Positions 35,474 to 44,483 are shown, numbered from the stretch's first letter. The stretch is 64,000 nucleotides of DNA from Klebsiella michiganensis (GCA_000963575.1 CP011077.1:2914001-2978000), one strand, 5' to 3'. Notes: generated from the letters alone by a model not told the origin. Program-made: numbers and translations.

Positions 35474-36961
35474 ATGACGAACCCCACCCTGTTACAGTTT
35501 TTCCACTGGTACACTCCCGGCAACGGAACGCTGTGGTCAGAAGTTGCGGACCGGGCGGCCAGCCTCAGCGACATCGGCATCAACATGGTTTGGCTTCCCC
35601 CGGCTTATAAAGGCAGCGCGGGCGGTTATTCAGTGGGCTACGACAGTTACGATCTCTTTGACCTCGGTGAGTTTGACCAGAAAGGCAGCGTCGCCACCAA
35701 GTACGGGGATAAAACGCAGCTGCTGGCGGCAATAGAGGCGCTGCGGAACAACGGCGTTTCGGTGCTGCTGGATGTGGTCGTGAACCATAAAATGGGCGCC
35801 GACGAAAAAGAACACATCCGCGTCAACCGGGTGAATGCCGATAACCGCAACGAGATCTCGCCTGAGGTTATCGACTGCGAGGCCTGGACCCGCTACACCT
35901 TCCCAGCCCGCGCCGGGCAATACTCAGAGTTCATCTGGGACTACAAATGCTTTAGCGGCGTGGATCATATTGAAAACCCCAATGAAGACGGCATCTTCAA
36001 AATCGTCAATGACTACACCGGCGAAGGCTGGAACGACCAGGTGGACGACGAGCTGGGGAATTTCGATTATCTGATGGGCGCCAATATCGACTTCCGTAAC
36101 CATGCGGTGACCGAAGAGCTTAAATACTGGGCGCGCTGGGTGATGGCCCAGACGCACTGCAACGGCTTCCGGCTTGATGCCGTCAAACACATCCCGGCCT
36201 GGTTTTACAAAGCGTGGATTGAGCACGTCCAGGAAGTGGCGGACACGCCGCTGTTTATCGTGGCGGAATACTGGTCCCATGAAGTGGACAAGCTGCAGGA
36301 ATATATTGCCCAGGTAGCAGGCAAAACCATGCTGTTTGACGCCCCTCTGCAGATGAAATTCCATGAGGCGTCCCGGCTTGGGCGCGACTACGACATGAGC
36401 CAGATTTTCACCGGCACGCTGGTTGAGGCCGACCCGTTCCACGCCGTCACGCTGGTGGCTAACCACGACACTCAGCCGCTGCAGGCGCTTGAAGCCCCCG
36501 TGGAGGCCTGGTTTAAACCGCTGGCCTATGCGCTAATTCTGCTGCGAGAAAACGGCGTACCGTCGGTGTTCTACCCCGATCTTTTTGGCGCAAGCTACGA
36601 CGATGCCGGCGGCGACGGCCAGAACTACCACATTGATATGCCGGTCATTGAACAACTGGATGACCTGATTCATGCCCGGGAGCGCTTTGCCCACGGCGTG
36701 CAAACCCTGTGGTTTGATCACCCCAACTGCATCGCCTTCAGCCGCAGCGGCACGGCGGAAGCCCCGGGCTGCGTGGTCATCATGTCCAACGGCGATGAGG
36801 GCGAGAAGCACGTCACCCTAGGCGAAAATTTCGGTGAGAAGAACTGGCGTGATTATCTCGGCAATCGTGAGGAGACGGTGCGCACCGATGCAGCCGGCAG
36901 CGCAACCTTTACCTGCCACGGCGGCAGCGTCAGCGTTTGGGTGCTGGAGGATGTGCTGTGA
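35474..36961 (+). CDS. amyA: Cytoplasmic alpha-amylase
   Basis: 495 residues, the same as E. coli AmyA. It is a glycoside hydrolase family 13 enzyme: nucleophile Asp235 (GFRLDAVKHI), acid/base Glu265 (FIVAEYW) and Asp332 (VANHDTQP). There is no signal peptide, so it acts on internal alpha-1,4-glucans and maltodextrins. It stands alone after fliT and is followed by a palindrome-rich gap. Confidence 0.96.
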   Translation: MTNPTLLQFFHWYTPGNGTLWSEVADRAASLSDIGINMVWLPPAYKGSAGGYSVGYDSYDLFDLGEFDQKGSVATKYGDKTQLLAAIEALRNNGVSVLLDVVVNHKMGADEKEHIRVNRVNADNRNEISPEVIDCEAWTRYTFPARAGQYSEFIWDYKCFSGVDHIENPNEDGIFKIVNDYTGEGWNDQVDDELGNFDYLMGANIDFRNHAVTEELKYWARWVMAQTHCNGFRLDAVKHIPAWFYKAWIEHVQEVADTPLFIVAEYWSHEVDKLQEYIAQVAGKTMLFDAPLQMKFHEASRLGRDYDMSQIFTGTLVEADPFHAVTLVANHDTQPLQALEAPVEAWFKPLAYALILLRENGVPSVFYPDLFGASYDDAGGDGQNYHIDMPVIEQLDDLIHARERFAHGVQTLWFDHPNCIAFSRSGTAEAPGCVVIMSNGDEGEKHVTLGENFGEKNWRDYLGNREETVRTDAAGSATFTCHGGSVSVWVLEDVL

Positions 36962-37072
36962 GTTAGCTTCGTTCAACGCACCGCCCGGCAGTAGTCAATA
37001 CCCTGTGACGCTGGATAAAAGTTCCGTTCACTTCCAGCCCTGTTTTATCTGTAGCTCCTGTACCGATGAACG

Positions 37073-37103
37073 TCTTAGGGGAGTCACCGTCACTCCCCTA
37101 AGA
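37073..37103. repeat. 12-bp perfect hairpin
   Basis: TCTTAGGGGAGT (37073-37084) pairs with ACTCCCCTAAGA (37092-37103) around a 7-base loop CACCGTC. There is no T-run on either strand. It is the left-hand part of the structured amyA-yedD gap. Confidence 0.8.
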
Positions 37104-37146
37104 ACCCGGACTCCCGGCCAAATAAATCGACCGCTGAAGCGGCAGA

Positions 37147-37255
37147 CCTCCGTTTTATCTCCCAGTCCTGGGTCGGCTGAGATGCGTTCCCGACGCTCTC
37201 AACCTCCGGCCGTTCCCGACGGCCGGACCCTGGCCAGTCGGAGAGAAAACGGAGG
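37147..37255. repeat. Branched structured element with two TCCCG-loop hairpins
   Basis: The outer stem pairs CCTCCGTTTT and TCTCC (37147-37162, one mismatch) with GGAGA and AAAACGGAGG (37240-37255). Inside it, GGGTC (37170-37174) can pair with GACCC (37226-37230). Two hairpins follow one another. One is TGAGA-GCGT/ACGC-TCTCA (37178-37201, one bulged T); the other is CCGGCCGT/ACGGCCGG (37206-37226). Both enclose the identical 5-base loop TCCCG closed by GT/AC. The layout suggests either a mobile palindromic repeat or a folded RNA. Confidence 0.72.
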
Positions 37256-37322
37256 CGATTTAAGCCGGAACCGTGCCTCGCTTTATGTTTAGCGCTGACT
37301 TAAAACGCAGCGTCGCTTCTTA

Positions 37323-37421
37323 CCCTCACCCTAGCCCTCTCCCTAAAAGGGAGAGGGAATAAACCGTGTTCACAGCACCTGTTTCTCCCTCGCCCCTTTG
37401 GGGAGAGGGCCGGGGTGAGGG
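37323..37421. repeat. Long imperfect inverted repeat (CCCTCACCC...GGGTGAGGG type)
   Basis: 37323-37343 and 37401-37421 are inverted copies with 19 of 21 bases matching; the two mismatches are TA against CG. Within the left side a second hairpin CCCTCTCCCT/AGGGAGAGGG is possible. Similar CCCTCTCCC palindromes are common between enterobacterial genes, and a related one lies at 54484-54508. Confidence 0.8.
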
Positions 37422-37430
37422 GATGTCTTA

Positions 37431-37847
37431 TTATTTCGACAGTTTGCTATCCAGAGGATTTTTAGCCAGGAAATCAGCGCATTCCGGCGTCAAACGATCA
37501 ACGCGCTTCAACGTCATCCCGGCGTACTCCAGCGTGTCACCGCTACGCTCGATGGCGTAAATTTCACGCTTGACGGTAACGTTGCGCAGATCGCCAGACA
37601 GATACGTCAACTTGCCCGGCACCCCAATCACCCGCTGCCACTGGCGGCAGTCCAGGGTATCACCCTGCGGCGTGACGACCAGGGAGGCAATCGCTTCGGG
37701 GCTAACCAACTTGCTCTGTGGCCCGCTGGACTGCCAGTAGCCAGCCATTCCGGCCGGGGCTTCAGTGCGCACCACCTGCTTATAATCTCTAACCTCGGCG
37801 CAGCCGCTCAGTGTTACCAGCGCCGCCAATACTAAAAGCTTCTTCAT
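37431..37847 (-). CDS. yedD: YedD lipoprotein
   Basis: 138 residues. Lipoprotein signal MKKLLVLAALVTLSGC (Cys16), then a small periplasmic domain with two later cysteines (DTLDCRQW and LTPECADF) likely to form a disulfide. Sequence and place match YedD, an outer-membrane lipoprotein of unknown function. It is divergent from yedE. Confidence 0.9.
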   Translation of the reverse strand: MKKLLVLAALVTLSGCAEVRDYKQVVRTEAPAGMAGYWQSSGPQSKLVSPEAIASLVVTPQGDTLDCRQWQRVIGVPGKLTYLSGDLRNVTVKREIYAIERSGDTLEYAGMTLKRVDRLTPECADFLAKNPLDSKLSK

Positions 37848-38042
37848 CGTCTATCCTGACTGCGGAGAAAAAATAATTCTGGCATTAAAGCCCGGGGCCT
37901 GCCAGCGATTCCTCCCGAGGAATAAAAATTGATCCAGATTGTTTTTTCATCTTTTCAGCCTGTTAAGCCCAAAAGATGCGCGTATTATTGCATCCTCTTT
38001 TGCCCGCAGCGGCACGTTCTTCTGAGTTCAGAGGCGAAAACA

Positions 38043-39257
38043 ATGACCTGGCACTCCTTTAAACACCAATACCTGGTTACCTTCTGGAAACCGATGCCCG
38101 CCGTGGTAGCGGCCGGGATCCTCTCCACCTATTACTTCGGCATCACCGGCACCTTCTGGGCCGTCACCGGGGAGTTCACCCGCTGGGGCGGCCAGCTCCT
38201 GCAACTGATGGGCATTCACGCCGAAGAATGGGGTTACTACAAGCTAATTCACCTCGACGGCAGTCCGCTGACCCGTATCGACGGCATGATGATCATCGGC
38301 ATGTTTGGCGGCTGTTTCGCCGCCGCGCTATGGGCCAATAACGTTAAACTCCGCCTGCCCCAGCACCGTATCCGTATCATTCAGGCCGTGCTCGGCGGGA
38401 TCATTGCCGGCTTCGGCGCGAGGCTGGCGATGGGCTGCAACCTTGCCGCGTTCTTTACCGGGATCCCTCAGTTCTCGCTGCACGCCTGGTTTTTCGCCCT
38501 CGCGACCGCCATCGGCTGCTGGTTTGGCGCGCGCTTCACGCTGCTGCCGATGTTCCGCATCCCGGTCAAGCTGCAAAAAGTGTCTGCCGCCTCCCCGCTC
38601 ACGCAGCAGCCAGGACGCGCTAAGCGCCGCTTCCGCATCGGGATGCTGGTGTTTATCGGCATGCTCGGCTGGGGCGGCTTGACCGCCATAAACCAGCCGA
38701 AACTCGGCCTCGCCATGCTGTTTGGCGTCGGCTTTGGGCTACTAATTGAACGCGCCCAAATTTGTTTCACCTCTGCCTTCCGCGACATGTGGATCACCGG
38801 GCGCACCCACATGGCGAAAGCGATTATTCTGGGCATGGCGGTCAGTGCCATTGGCATCTTCAGCTACGTGCAGCTTGGCGTGGAAGCCAAAATTATGTGG
38901 GCGGGGCCGAACGCGGTTATCGGCGGCCTGCTGTTTGGCTTTGGCATTGTGCTGGCAGGCGGCTGTGAAACCGGCTGGATGTATCGCGCAGTTGAAGGCC
39001 AGGTGCATTACTGGTGGGTTGGTCTCGGCAACGTTATCGGCTCAACGCTGCTGGCCTGGTTCTGGGATGACATCTCCCCTGCGCTGGCCACCAGCTGGGA
39101 TAAGGTCAACCTGCTGGACACCTTTGGGCCACTTGGCGGGCTGCTGATGACCTACCTGATGCTGCTCGCCGCTTACCTGCTGATTGTCGGCTGGGAAAAA
39201 CGCTTTTTCCGCCGTAAAAACCAGGCTATCACCACTACAACAGGAGAAACCGCATGA
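38043..39257 (+). CDS. yedE: YedE-type sulfur/selenium transporter (DUF395, YeeE/YedE family)
   Basis: 404 residues from the ATG at 38043 with GAGG upstream; an in-frame extension to 37929 has no support. About ten membrane helices and the family cysteine motifs ARLAMGCNLAAFFTGI, ERAQICFTSAFRD and LAGGCETGWMYR. Members carry sulfur compounds such as thiosulfate (YeeE/TsuA), and YedE is linked to selenium metabolism. The gene overlaps yedF by 4 bases, a pairing also seen for TsuA-TsuB. Confidence 0.92.
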   Translation: MTWHSFKHQYLVTFWKPMPAVVAAGILSTYYFGITGTFWAVTGEFTRWGGQLLQLMGIHAEEWGYYKLIHLDGSPLTRIDGMMIIGMFGGCFAAALWANNVKLRLPQHRIRIIQAVLGGIIAGFGARLAMGCNLAAFFTGIPQFSLHAWFFALATAIGCWFGARFTLLPMFRIPVKLQKVSAASPLTQQPGRAKRRFRIGMLVFIGMLGWGGLTAINQPKLGLAMLFGVGFGLLIERAQICFTSAFRDMWITGRTHMAKAIILGMAVSAIGIFSYVQLGVEAKIMWAGPNAVIGGLLFGFGIVLAGGCETGWMYRAVEGQVHYWWVGLGNVIGSTLLAWFWDDISPALATSWDKVNLLDTFGPLGGLLMTYLMLLAAYLLIVGWEKRFFRRKNQAITTTTGETA

Positions 39258-39490
39258 GCCAGACTATCGTCCCTGATTACCGACTGGACATGGTGGGTGA
39301 GCCTTGCCCTTACCCGGCCGTTGCCACGCTTGAGGCGATGCCACAGCTGAAAAAAGGCGAGATTCTGGAAGTGGTGAGCGACTGCCCGCAGTCTATCAAT
39401 AACATCCCGCTGGACGCCAAAAACCACGGCTATACGGTGCTGGATATTCAGCAGGATGGCCCAACTATTCGCTATCTTATTCAGCGTTAA
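39254..39490 (+). CDS. yedF: YedF, TusA-like sulfur carrier
   Basis: 78 residues. It is a TusA-family fold with the CPxP motif (GEPCPYPAV, Cys at about residue 17) that carries sulfur or selenium as a persulfide. It is coupled to yedE by an ATGA overlap and probably receives the atom brought in by YedE. Confidence 0.94.
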   Translation: MSQTIVPDYRLDMVGEPCPYPAVATLEAMPQLKKGEILEVVSDCPQSINNIPLDAKNHGYTVLDIQQDGPTIRYLIQR

Positions 39491-39521
39491 TCATGAAAGG
39501 GGCAGATCCTTGCCCCTGTGA

Positions 39522-40376
39522 CTAACGAACCGGCTTCACCCATGCCCCGGAGTCCAGCAGAAAACGCTCTGCGCTGGCAATCTTCTGCACCGCCCTGTCC
39601 CCATGCTTAGCCACCAGCATCGCCAGCAAACACTCGGCAATCCCCATGGCCGACACTACGGAAGGAAAGAACGACGGGCTGTGCGCGGAGAAATAGAGCG
39701 TGCTGGTGGCGTGCTCCGCGAGCGGGGAAAGAGGGGAATCCGTCAGCGCAACGATTTTGCTCCCGGCCTGCCTCGCCGCACCCAACACATCAAGCGATTC
39801 ACGCGAGTATGGCGCAAACCCTATCATCAGCACGACATCCCTTGGCGTCAGTTCACGGGTAAAAATTTCGTAATTGCTCGCCTGTCCATCGATAAGCGAC
39901 ACGTTCTTATTAAACAGCCGATAGATATAAAACAGCGTATAGGCTACGGAATAGCTGGCCCGGAAACCACACACATAGACATGCTCGGCGGCATCCAGAA
40001 CATTAACCGCCTCTTCCATTGCCTGCGGGTTTTCAGCCTCGGTGTGGGAAAGATTCACCCCATGGGCGTCAAATACTTCCTGATAGAGTGAGGTCGATCT
40101 GCCCTTATCCACCAGCTTTTCCGCCCTTGCCTGATGTGTTTCATGGCTCAGGCCCAGTTCCTGAATAAACGCGGCTTTGAACTCTCCCCAGCCGATATAG
40201 CCCAGACGCTGAGCCAGGCGCAGCAGCGTGGCGGGCTTGACGCCGATGCGTGATGCAAAAGCACGCATTGAAAGCGCAATTAAGTCCTTCGCGTTATGCA
40301 GAATCAACTCTGCGGCCCGCTGCAGTTCGGGGGTTAATGTCTCGTAATGTGCTTCTAGATTTTGTTGTGGGGTCAT
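39522..40376 (-). CDS. RpiR/MurR-family transcriptional regulator
   Basis: 284 residues from ATG 40376; an alternative ATG lies at 40397, and neither has a strong ribosome site. The N-terminal winged HTH_6 domain (SMRAFASRIGVKPATLLRLA, about 36-55) binds DNA. The SIS domain (about 115-255, VYVCGFRASYS and MIGFAPYSRES) senses a phosphosugar. No sugar-metabolism operon is next to it, so its targets are elsewhere or lost. It is an addition between yedF and fliE relative to E. coli. Confidence 0.85.
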   Translation of the reverse strand: MTPQQNLEAHYETLTPELQRAAELILHNAKDLIALSMRAFASRIGVKPATLLRLAQRLGYIGWGEFKAAFIQELGLSHETHQARAEKLVDKGRSTSLYQEVFDAHGVNLSHTEAENPQAMEEAVNVLDAAEHVYVCGFRASYSVAYTLFYIYRLFNKNVSLIDGQASNYEIFTRELTPRDVVLMIGFAPYSRESLDVLGAARQAGSKIVALTDSPLSPLAEHATSTLYFSAHSPSFFPSVVSAMGIAECLLAMLVAKHGDRAVQKIASAERFLLDSGAWVKPVR

Positions 40377-40593
40377 AGGCTGACAGGACGCTCCCATTTA
40401 AACCGGAAATCCCTTCCGGCATCGTGAAGGTATCGTCCTGATAGTGCAGTGAAATGACTTTATTCGTCAAATAAATGCACATACCGCACGGAGATTGCGT
40501 ATAAAAAAGAGGCATTACTCAACTAAATAGCGGCCGTGACACAACGGCTCCGCGCAGCAGGACATACTATAGGGAACTTTCAGGAAAATGCTT

Positions 40594-40683
40594 ATGACTG
40601 AAGAACAGAGCCAAGAATTAAAGAAAAATAAATCAGCGATGGCAGCTAAAAAATACCTGCTCTTAATTTTTTGTATCACCTGA
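40594..40683 (+). CDS. Possible small protein of 29 residues
   Basis: A short frame MTEEQSQELKKNKSAMAAKK then a hydrophobic end YLLLIFCIT. The ATG at 40594 has AGGA eight bases upstream. It is charged at the start and hydrophobic at the end, like a small tail-anchored peptide, or it is the remnant of a longer gene cut at 40683. Its stop is two bases from the end of the convergent membrane gene. I do not recognise it. Confidence 0.28.
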   Translation: MTEEQSQELKKNKSAMAAKKYLLLIFCIT

Positions 40684-40684
40684 T

Positions 40685-41146
40685 TTATTTTATCAAAACG
40701 CTTTTTTCAACCGCATTTTTGGCAAACTCATTCATACCAATAAAATAAATCAATAAAAAAATCATAGTGGTGGCAAAAAGTCTTAACGTAAACGCCGAGA
40801 ACATGTAATCAAAGAAAAAAGAACAAAAAACGCCAACAGAGAGCTGAAGCGAAGCATACCAGAACATCGCAATCTTTTTCCGATGCGTTGGTTTCCTGGA
40901 AAACTCAAAGACATAAAATCTGTTCGGCATGAACTTTGTACTAAAAAAAATAAACAAGCTCACCAGCATCAAAATGATAATAGCCACCCACCCTGGAGTG
41001 TTTGAAAATATTCCATCCGGTGAGGATTTAACTATGGAATAAATTGACACGCCGGCCAGCGAAGTACAAAGCGCCAATAAATTAGCTCGAAGTCCATTGT
41101 AGTAGTAATCATTCCCTTCTAAAGGAATTTCATAACACTTCATCAT
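40685..41146 (-). CDS. Unrecognised four-helix membrane protein
   Basis: 153 residues. Four hydrophobic segments at about 20-42, 52-74, 93-116 and 121-143, with a positively charged cytoplasmic loop (RKPTHRKK, about 84-91) between helices two and three. Both ends are hydrophilic. The DNA is clearly AT-richer than the fli genes on either side, with runs of A and T, which suggests acquisition from outside. I do not recognise the family. The ribosome site is weak. It sits between the RpiR gene and fliE, where E. coli has no counterpart. Confidence 0.65.
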   Translation of the reverse strand: MMKCYEIPLEGNDYYYNGLRANLLALCTSLAGVSIYSIVKSSPDGIFSNTPGWVAIIILMLVSLFIFFSTKFMPNRFYVFEFSRKPTHRKKIAMFWYASLQLSVGVFCSFFFDYMFSAFTLRLFATTMIFLLIYFIGMNEFAKNAVEKSVLIK

Positions 41147-41255
41147 GTCTACTCTTAAAAAGTGACTATCTGGGTGAGGAAGTCATTCGCTACGTCAAAC
41201 TGGAGCAAAAACGTTTTGCTCCGGCCTGAAATCAGTAAGCAAATCAGCCCATGCA

Positions 41256-41573
41256 TTAAACCTGCATGTTCATCACTTCCTGGTAGGCAGCAACCAGTTT
41301 GTTGCGCACCTGAATACCCATTGCCAGCGAAACGGAAGATTTCTGCAGATCCACCATGACATCGTTCAGCGCGACGCCCGGCGTACCGAGAGCAAATTTC
41401 TCCGCCTGGACACGCGCGGTGTTGGAGGTTTCGCTTATCCGTCCTAAAGCGGCCTGCAGCTCGCCGGCAAAACTTACCGTTGGCGCGGAGGTAGCCGATG
41501 CCGCAGGATTGGTCGCCGACAGCGCGGTCGCCTGAAGTTGTTGCAGTACGCCCTCGATACCCTGAATAGCCAT
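41256..41573 (-). CDS. fliE: Flagellar hook-basal body protein FliE
   Basis: 105 residues, as in E. coli. Conserved C-terminal GVALNDVMVDLQKSSVSLAM and VRNKLVAAYQEVMNMQV. It joins the MS ring to the rod and export gate. It is divergent from fliF. Confidence 0.95.
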   Translation of the reverse strand: MAIQGIEGVLQQLQATALSATNPAASATSAPTVSFAGELQAALGRISETSNTARVQAEKFALGTPGVALNDVMVDLQKSSVSLAMGIQVRNKLVAAYQEVMNMQV

Positions 41574-41802
41574 GTTTACGCCCCATTTGTATTAAGCCGG
41601 TGAAGATTATCACCTTGTCAATAGGATAAAGGCGTTAAATAGACGTAAAAAATAGAGCTAATTCAGCCATCGAAATTTCCTGAAACGAAAATAATGACAC
41701 TGCCATCCATATGGAACTTTTGTCGTGTTTGTCGACCCGGGAGTCTGTCTTGTTCACTCTTTACTTAGAATTTTTTGTCAACGCTAAGCCGCGAGGTGCG
41801 GA
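41574..41802. promoter_or_regulatory. Divergent promoter region fliE / fliF
   Basis: 229 AT-rich bases between the divergent class II operons. By homology both would be started by sigma-70 with FlhDC. I could not place the FlhDC boxes with confidence. Confidence 0.45.
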
Positions 41803-43494
41803 ATGACCACTGCTGCTCAGGCACAAACGCCGCAAAACAAGACTCTTGAGTGGTTAAATCGCCTTCGCGCGAATCCAAGGATCCCGCTGATGATGGGCGG
41901 TGCCGCCGCCGTTGCCGTGCTGGTGGCCCTGGTGCTTTGGGCAAAATCTCCCGATTACCGCGTGCTTTACAGCAACCTCGCCGATCAGGACGGAGGCGCG
42001 ATTGTTACCCAGCTTCAGCAAATGAATATTCCCTACCGTTTCTCAGACAACGGTAGCGCCATCATGGTCCCGGCAGACAACGTTTACGATCTGCGTCTGC
42101 GTCTGGCTCAGCAGGGCCTGCCTAAGGGCGGTGCCGTCGGCTTCGAGCTTCTGGATCAGGAAAAATTTGGTATCAGTCAGTTTAGTGAGCAAGTGAACTA
42201 CCAGCGTGCGCTGGAAGGCGAACTGGCCCGCACCATTGAAACCCTTGGCCCGGTGAAGAATGCCCGCGTACATCTCGCCATGCCAAAACCTTCCCTGTTT
42301 GTTCGTGAGCAAAAATCCCCTTCCGCGTCCGTTACTCTGAGCCTTGAGCCTGGCCGCGCACTGGATGAAGGGCAAATCAATGCCGTGGTGCATATGGTTT
42401 CCAGCGCGGTGGCTGGCTTGCCGCCGGGTAACGTTACGCTGGTCGATCAGGGTGGCCACCTGCTGACCCAGTCGAACAACGCCGGACGCGACCTTAACGA
42501 CGCCCAGCTCAAATACGCCACTGACGTAGAGAGCCGCTACCAGCGCCGCATTGAATCTATCCTTGGCCCGATTGTCGGCAACGGCAATGTGCATGCCCAG
42601 GTCACCGCCCAGATTGATTTTGCCAACAAAGAACAAACCGAAGAGCAGTATCGCCCTAATGGCGACCCGGCCCAGACCGCGATCCGTTCTCGTCAGCTGA
42701 ACCAGACCTCTCAGGTCAACGGCCAGTTCCCGGGCGGCGTGCCCGGGGCGCTCTCCAACCAGCCGGCTCCGGCAAACACGGCGCCGATTTCTACGCCACC
42801 ACAAAACAACCAGAACAATCAGCAGGCCAATAACGGCCAGCAGAACCAGACTTCCACCACCAGCCAGAACGGCAGCAGCAACACGTCGCGTGACGAAACC
42901 ACCAACTATGAAGTGGACCGCACCATCCGTCACACCAAGCTGAACGTGGGGGATATTCAGCGTCTGTCCGTTGCCGTGGTGGTGAACTACCGCCAGTTGG
43001 CCGACGGTAAACCTCTGCCGCTCACTGCCGACCAGATGAAGCAGATTGAAAACCTGACGCGTGAAGCCATGGGGTATTCCGAAGCCCGCGGGGACACCCT
43101 GAACGTGGTTAACTCGCAGTTTACCGCTACCGACGACGACATCGGCAGCAGCCTGCCATTCTGGAAGTCTCCGGCCTTCTTCGACATGCTGCTCTCCGCA
43201 GGTCGCTGGCTGATTGTGCTGATTGTAGGCTGGGTACTGTGGCGTAAAGCGATTCGTCCACAGCTCACCCGTCGCGCGGAAATTCTGAAAGCTGCCAGCG
43301 AAGCGAAAGAGAGCCGTAAAGCCGAAGAAGAAGCCGTCGCCGTTACGCTTAGCCGCGATGAACAGCAGCAGCAGCGTAAGGCTAACCAGCGCCTGAGCGC
43401 CGAAGTCATGAGTCAGCGTATTCGTGATATGTCCGACAACGATCCTCGCGTAGTTGCGCTGGTGATCCGCCAATGGATGAGTACTGAAATATGA
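41803..43494 (+). CDS. fliF: Flagellar MS-ring protein FliF
   Basis: 563 residues. Membrane helices at about 28-48 and 446-466 flank the periplasmic ring-building domains. The stretch at about 305-370 is Asn/Gln/Ser/Thr-rich and variable. The C-terminal cytoplasmic tail binds FliG. The stop overlaps the fliG ATG (ATGA). First gene of fliFGHIJK. Confidence 0.96.
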   Translation: MTTAAQAQTPQNKTLEWLNRLRANPRIPLMMGGAAAVAVLVALVLWAKSPDYRVLYSNLADQDGGAIVTQLQQMNIPYRFSDNGSAIMVPADNVYDLRLRLAQQGLPKGGAVGFELLDQEKFGISQFSEQVNYQRALEGELARTIETLGPVKNARVHLAMPKPSLFVREQKSPSASVTLSLEPGRALDEGQINAVVHMVSSAVAGLPPGNVTLVDQGGHLLTQSNNAGRDLNDAQLKYATDVESRYQRRIESILGPIVGNGNVHAQVTAQIDFANKEQTEEQYRPNGDPAQTAIRSRQLNQTSQVNGQFPGGVPGALSNQPAPANTAPISTPPQNNQNNQQANNGQQNQTSTTSQNGSSNTSRDETTNYEVDRTIRHTKLNVGDIQRLSVAVVVNYRQLADGKPLPLTADQMKQIENLTREAMGYSEARGDTLNVVNSQFTATDDDIGSSLPFWKSPAFFDMLLSAGRWLIVLIVGWVLWRKAIRPQLTRRAEILKAASEAKESRKAEEEAVAVTLSRDEQQQQRKANQRLSAEVMSQRIRDMSDNDPRVVALVIRQWMSTEI

Positions 43495-44483
43495 GTATTA
43501 CCGGAACAGAAAAGAGCGCCATCCTGCTGATGACCATTGGCGAAGACCGCGCCGCTGAGGTGTTCAAGCACCTCAGCCCGCGTGAAGTACAGCATTTAAG
43601 TGCGGCGATGGCTAACACCCATCAAATTTCAAACAAACTGCTGACCGAAGTGTTGGCCGAGTTTGAACAAGAAGCCGAACAGTTCGCCGCGCTGAGCATC
43701 AATGCCAACGACTATCTGCGTACCGTATTGATCAAAGCGCTGGGCGAAGAGCGTGCCTCCAGCCTGCTGGAAGATATTCTCGAAACCCGCGATACCACCA
43801 GCGGCATCGAAACGCTCAACTTTATGGAGCCACAGAGCGCCGCCGATCTTATTCGCGACGAACACCCGCAGATCATCGCCACCATCCTGGTTCACCTCAA
43901 GCGTGGTCAGGCGGCAGATATTCTGGCGCTGTTCGACGAACGCCTGCGCAACGACGTGATGCTGCGTATCGCCACCTTTGGTGGTGTCCAGCCGGCCGCG
44001 CTGGCTGAGCTGACCGAAGTCCTGAACAACCTGCTCGACGGCCAGAATCTCAAGCGCAGCAAAATGGGCGGCGTGAGGACGGCAGCGGAAATTATCAACC
44101 TGATGAAAACCCAGCAGGAAGAAGCCGTTATTACCGCCGTGCGCGACTTCGACGGCGAGCTGGCACAGAAAATTATCGACGAGATGTTCCTGTTCGAAAA
44201 CCTCGTGGCCGTGGACGACCGCAGCATCCAGCGTCTTCTGCAGGAAGTGGAGTCCGAGTCTCTGCTTATCGCCCTCAAAGGTGCAGAACAGGCGCTGCGC
44301 GAGAAGTTCCTGCGCAACATGTCCCAGCGTGCTGCGGACATCCTGCGCGACGACCTTGCCAACCGTGGTCCGGTTCGTCTGTCGCAGGTGGAAAACGAAC
44401 AGAAAGCTATCCTGCTTATCGTGCGTCGCCTGGCGGAAACCGGCGAGATGGTGATCGGCACCAGCGAGGATACCTATGTCTAA
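43491..44483 (+). CDS. fliG: Flagellar motor switch protein FliG
   Basis: 330 residues. The middle EHPQIIATILVHL region and the C-terminal charged helix (LREKFLRNMSQRAADILRDDL, about 285-305) that faces MotA are intact. It sits on FliF and gives torque and rotation direction. It overlaps fliF by 4 bases and fliH by 8. Confidence 0.97.
   Translation: MSITGTEKSAILLMTIGEDRAAEVFKHLSPREVQHLSAAMANTHQISNKLLTEVLAEFEQEAEQFAALSINANDYLRTVLIKALGEERASSLLEDILETRDTTSGIETLNFMEPQSAADLIRDEHPQIIATILVHLKRGQAADILALFDERLRNDVMLRIATFGGVQPAALAELTEVLNNLLDGQNLKRSKMGGVRTAAEIINLMKTQQEEAVITAVRDFDGELAQKIIDEMFLFENLVAVDDRSIQRLLQEVESESLLIALKGAEQALREKFLRNMSQRAADILRDDLANRGPVRLSQVENEQKAILLIVRRLAETGEMVIGTSEDTYV

Larger units (their letters stand above)
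36962..37430. other. Palindrome-rich intergenic region, amyA / yedD
   Basis: 469 bases without a plausible gene. It holds a 12-bp hairpin at 37073-37103, a branched inverted-repeat structure at 37147-37255 and a 21-base inverted repeat at 37323-37421, all listed separately. TTTTATC, or its complement GATAAAA, recurs at about 37014, 37043 and 37153. The rest shows no clear promoter. Confidence 0.7.

Noticed and set aside
40377..41146. A complete insertion sequence or prophage remnant between yedF and fliE
   Set aside because: No transposase or phage gene, no terminal inverted repeats and no target duplication were seen.
42043..43473. A 476-codon open frame antisense to fliF
   Set aside because: It lies wholly inside fliF on the other strand, in GC-rich DNA where antisense frames stay open by codon bias. 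It has no recognisable domain and no promoter or ribosome site.
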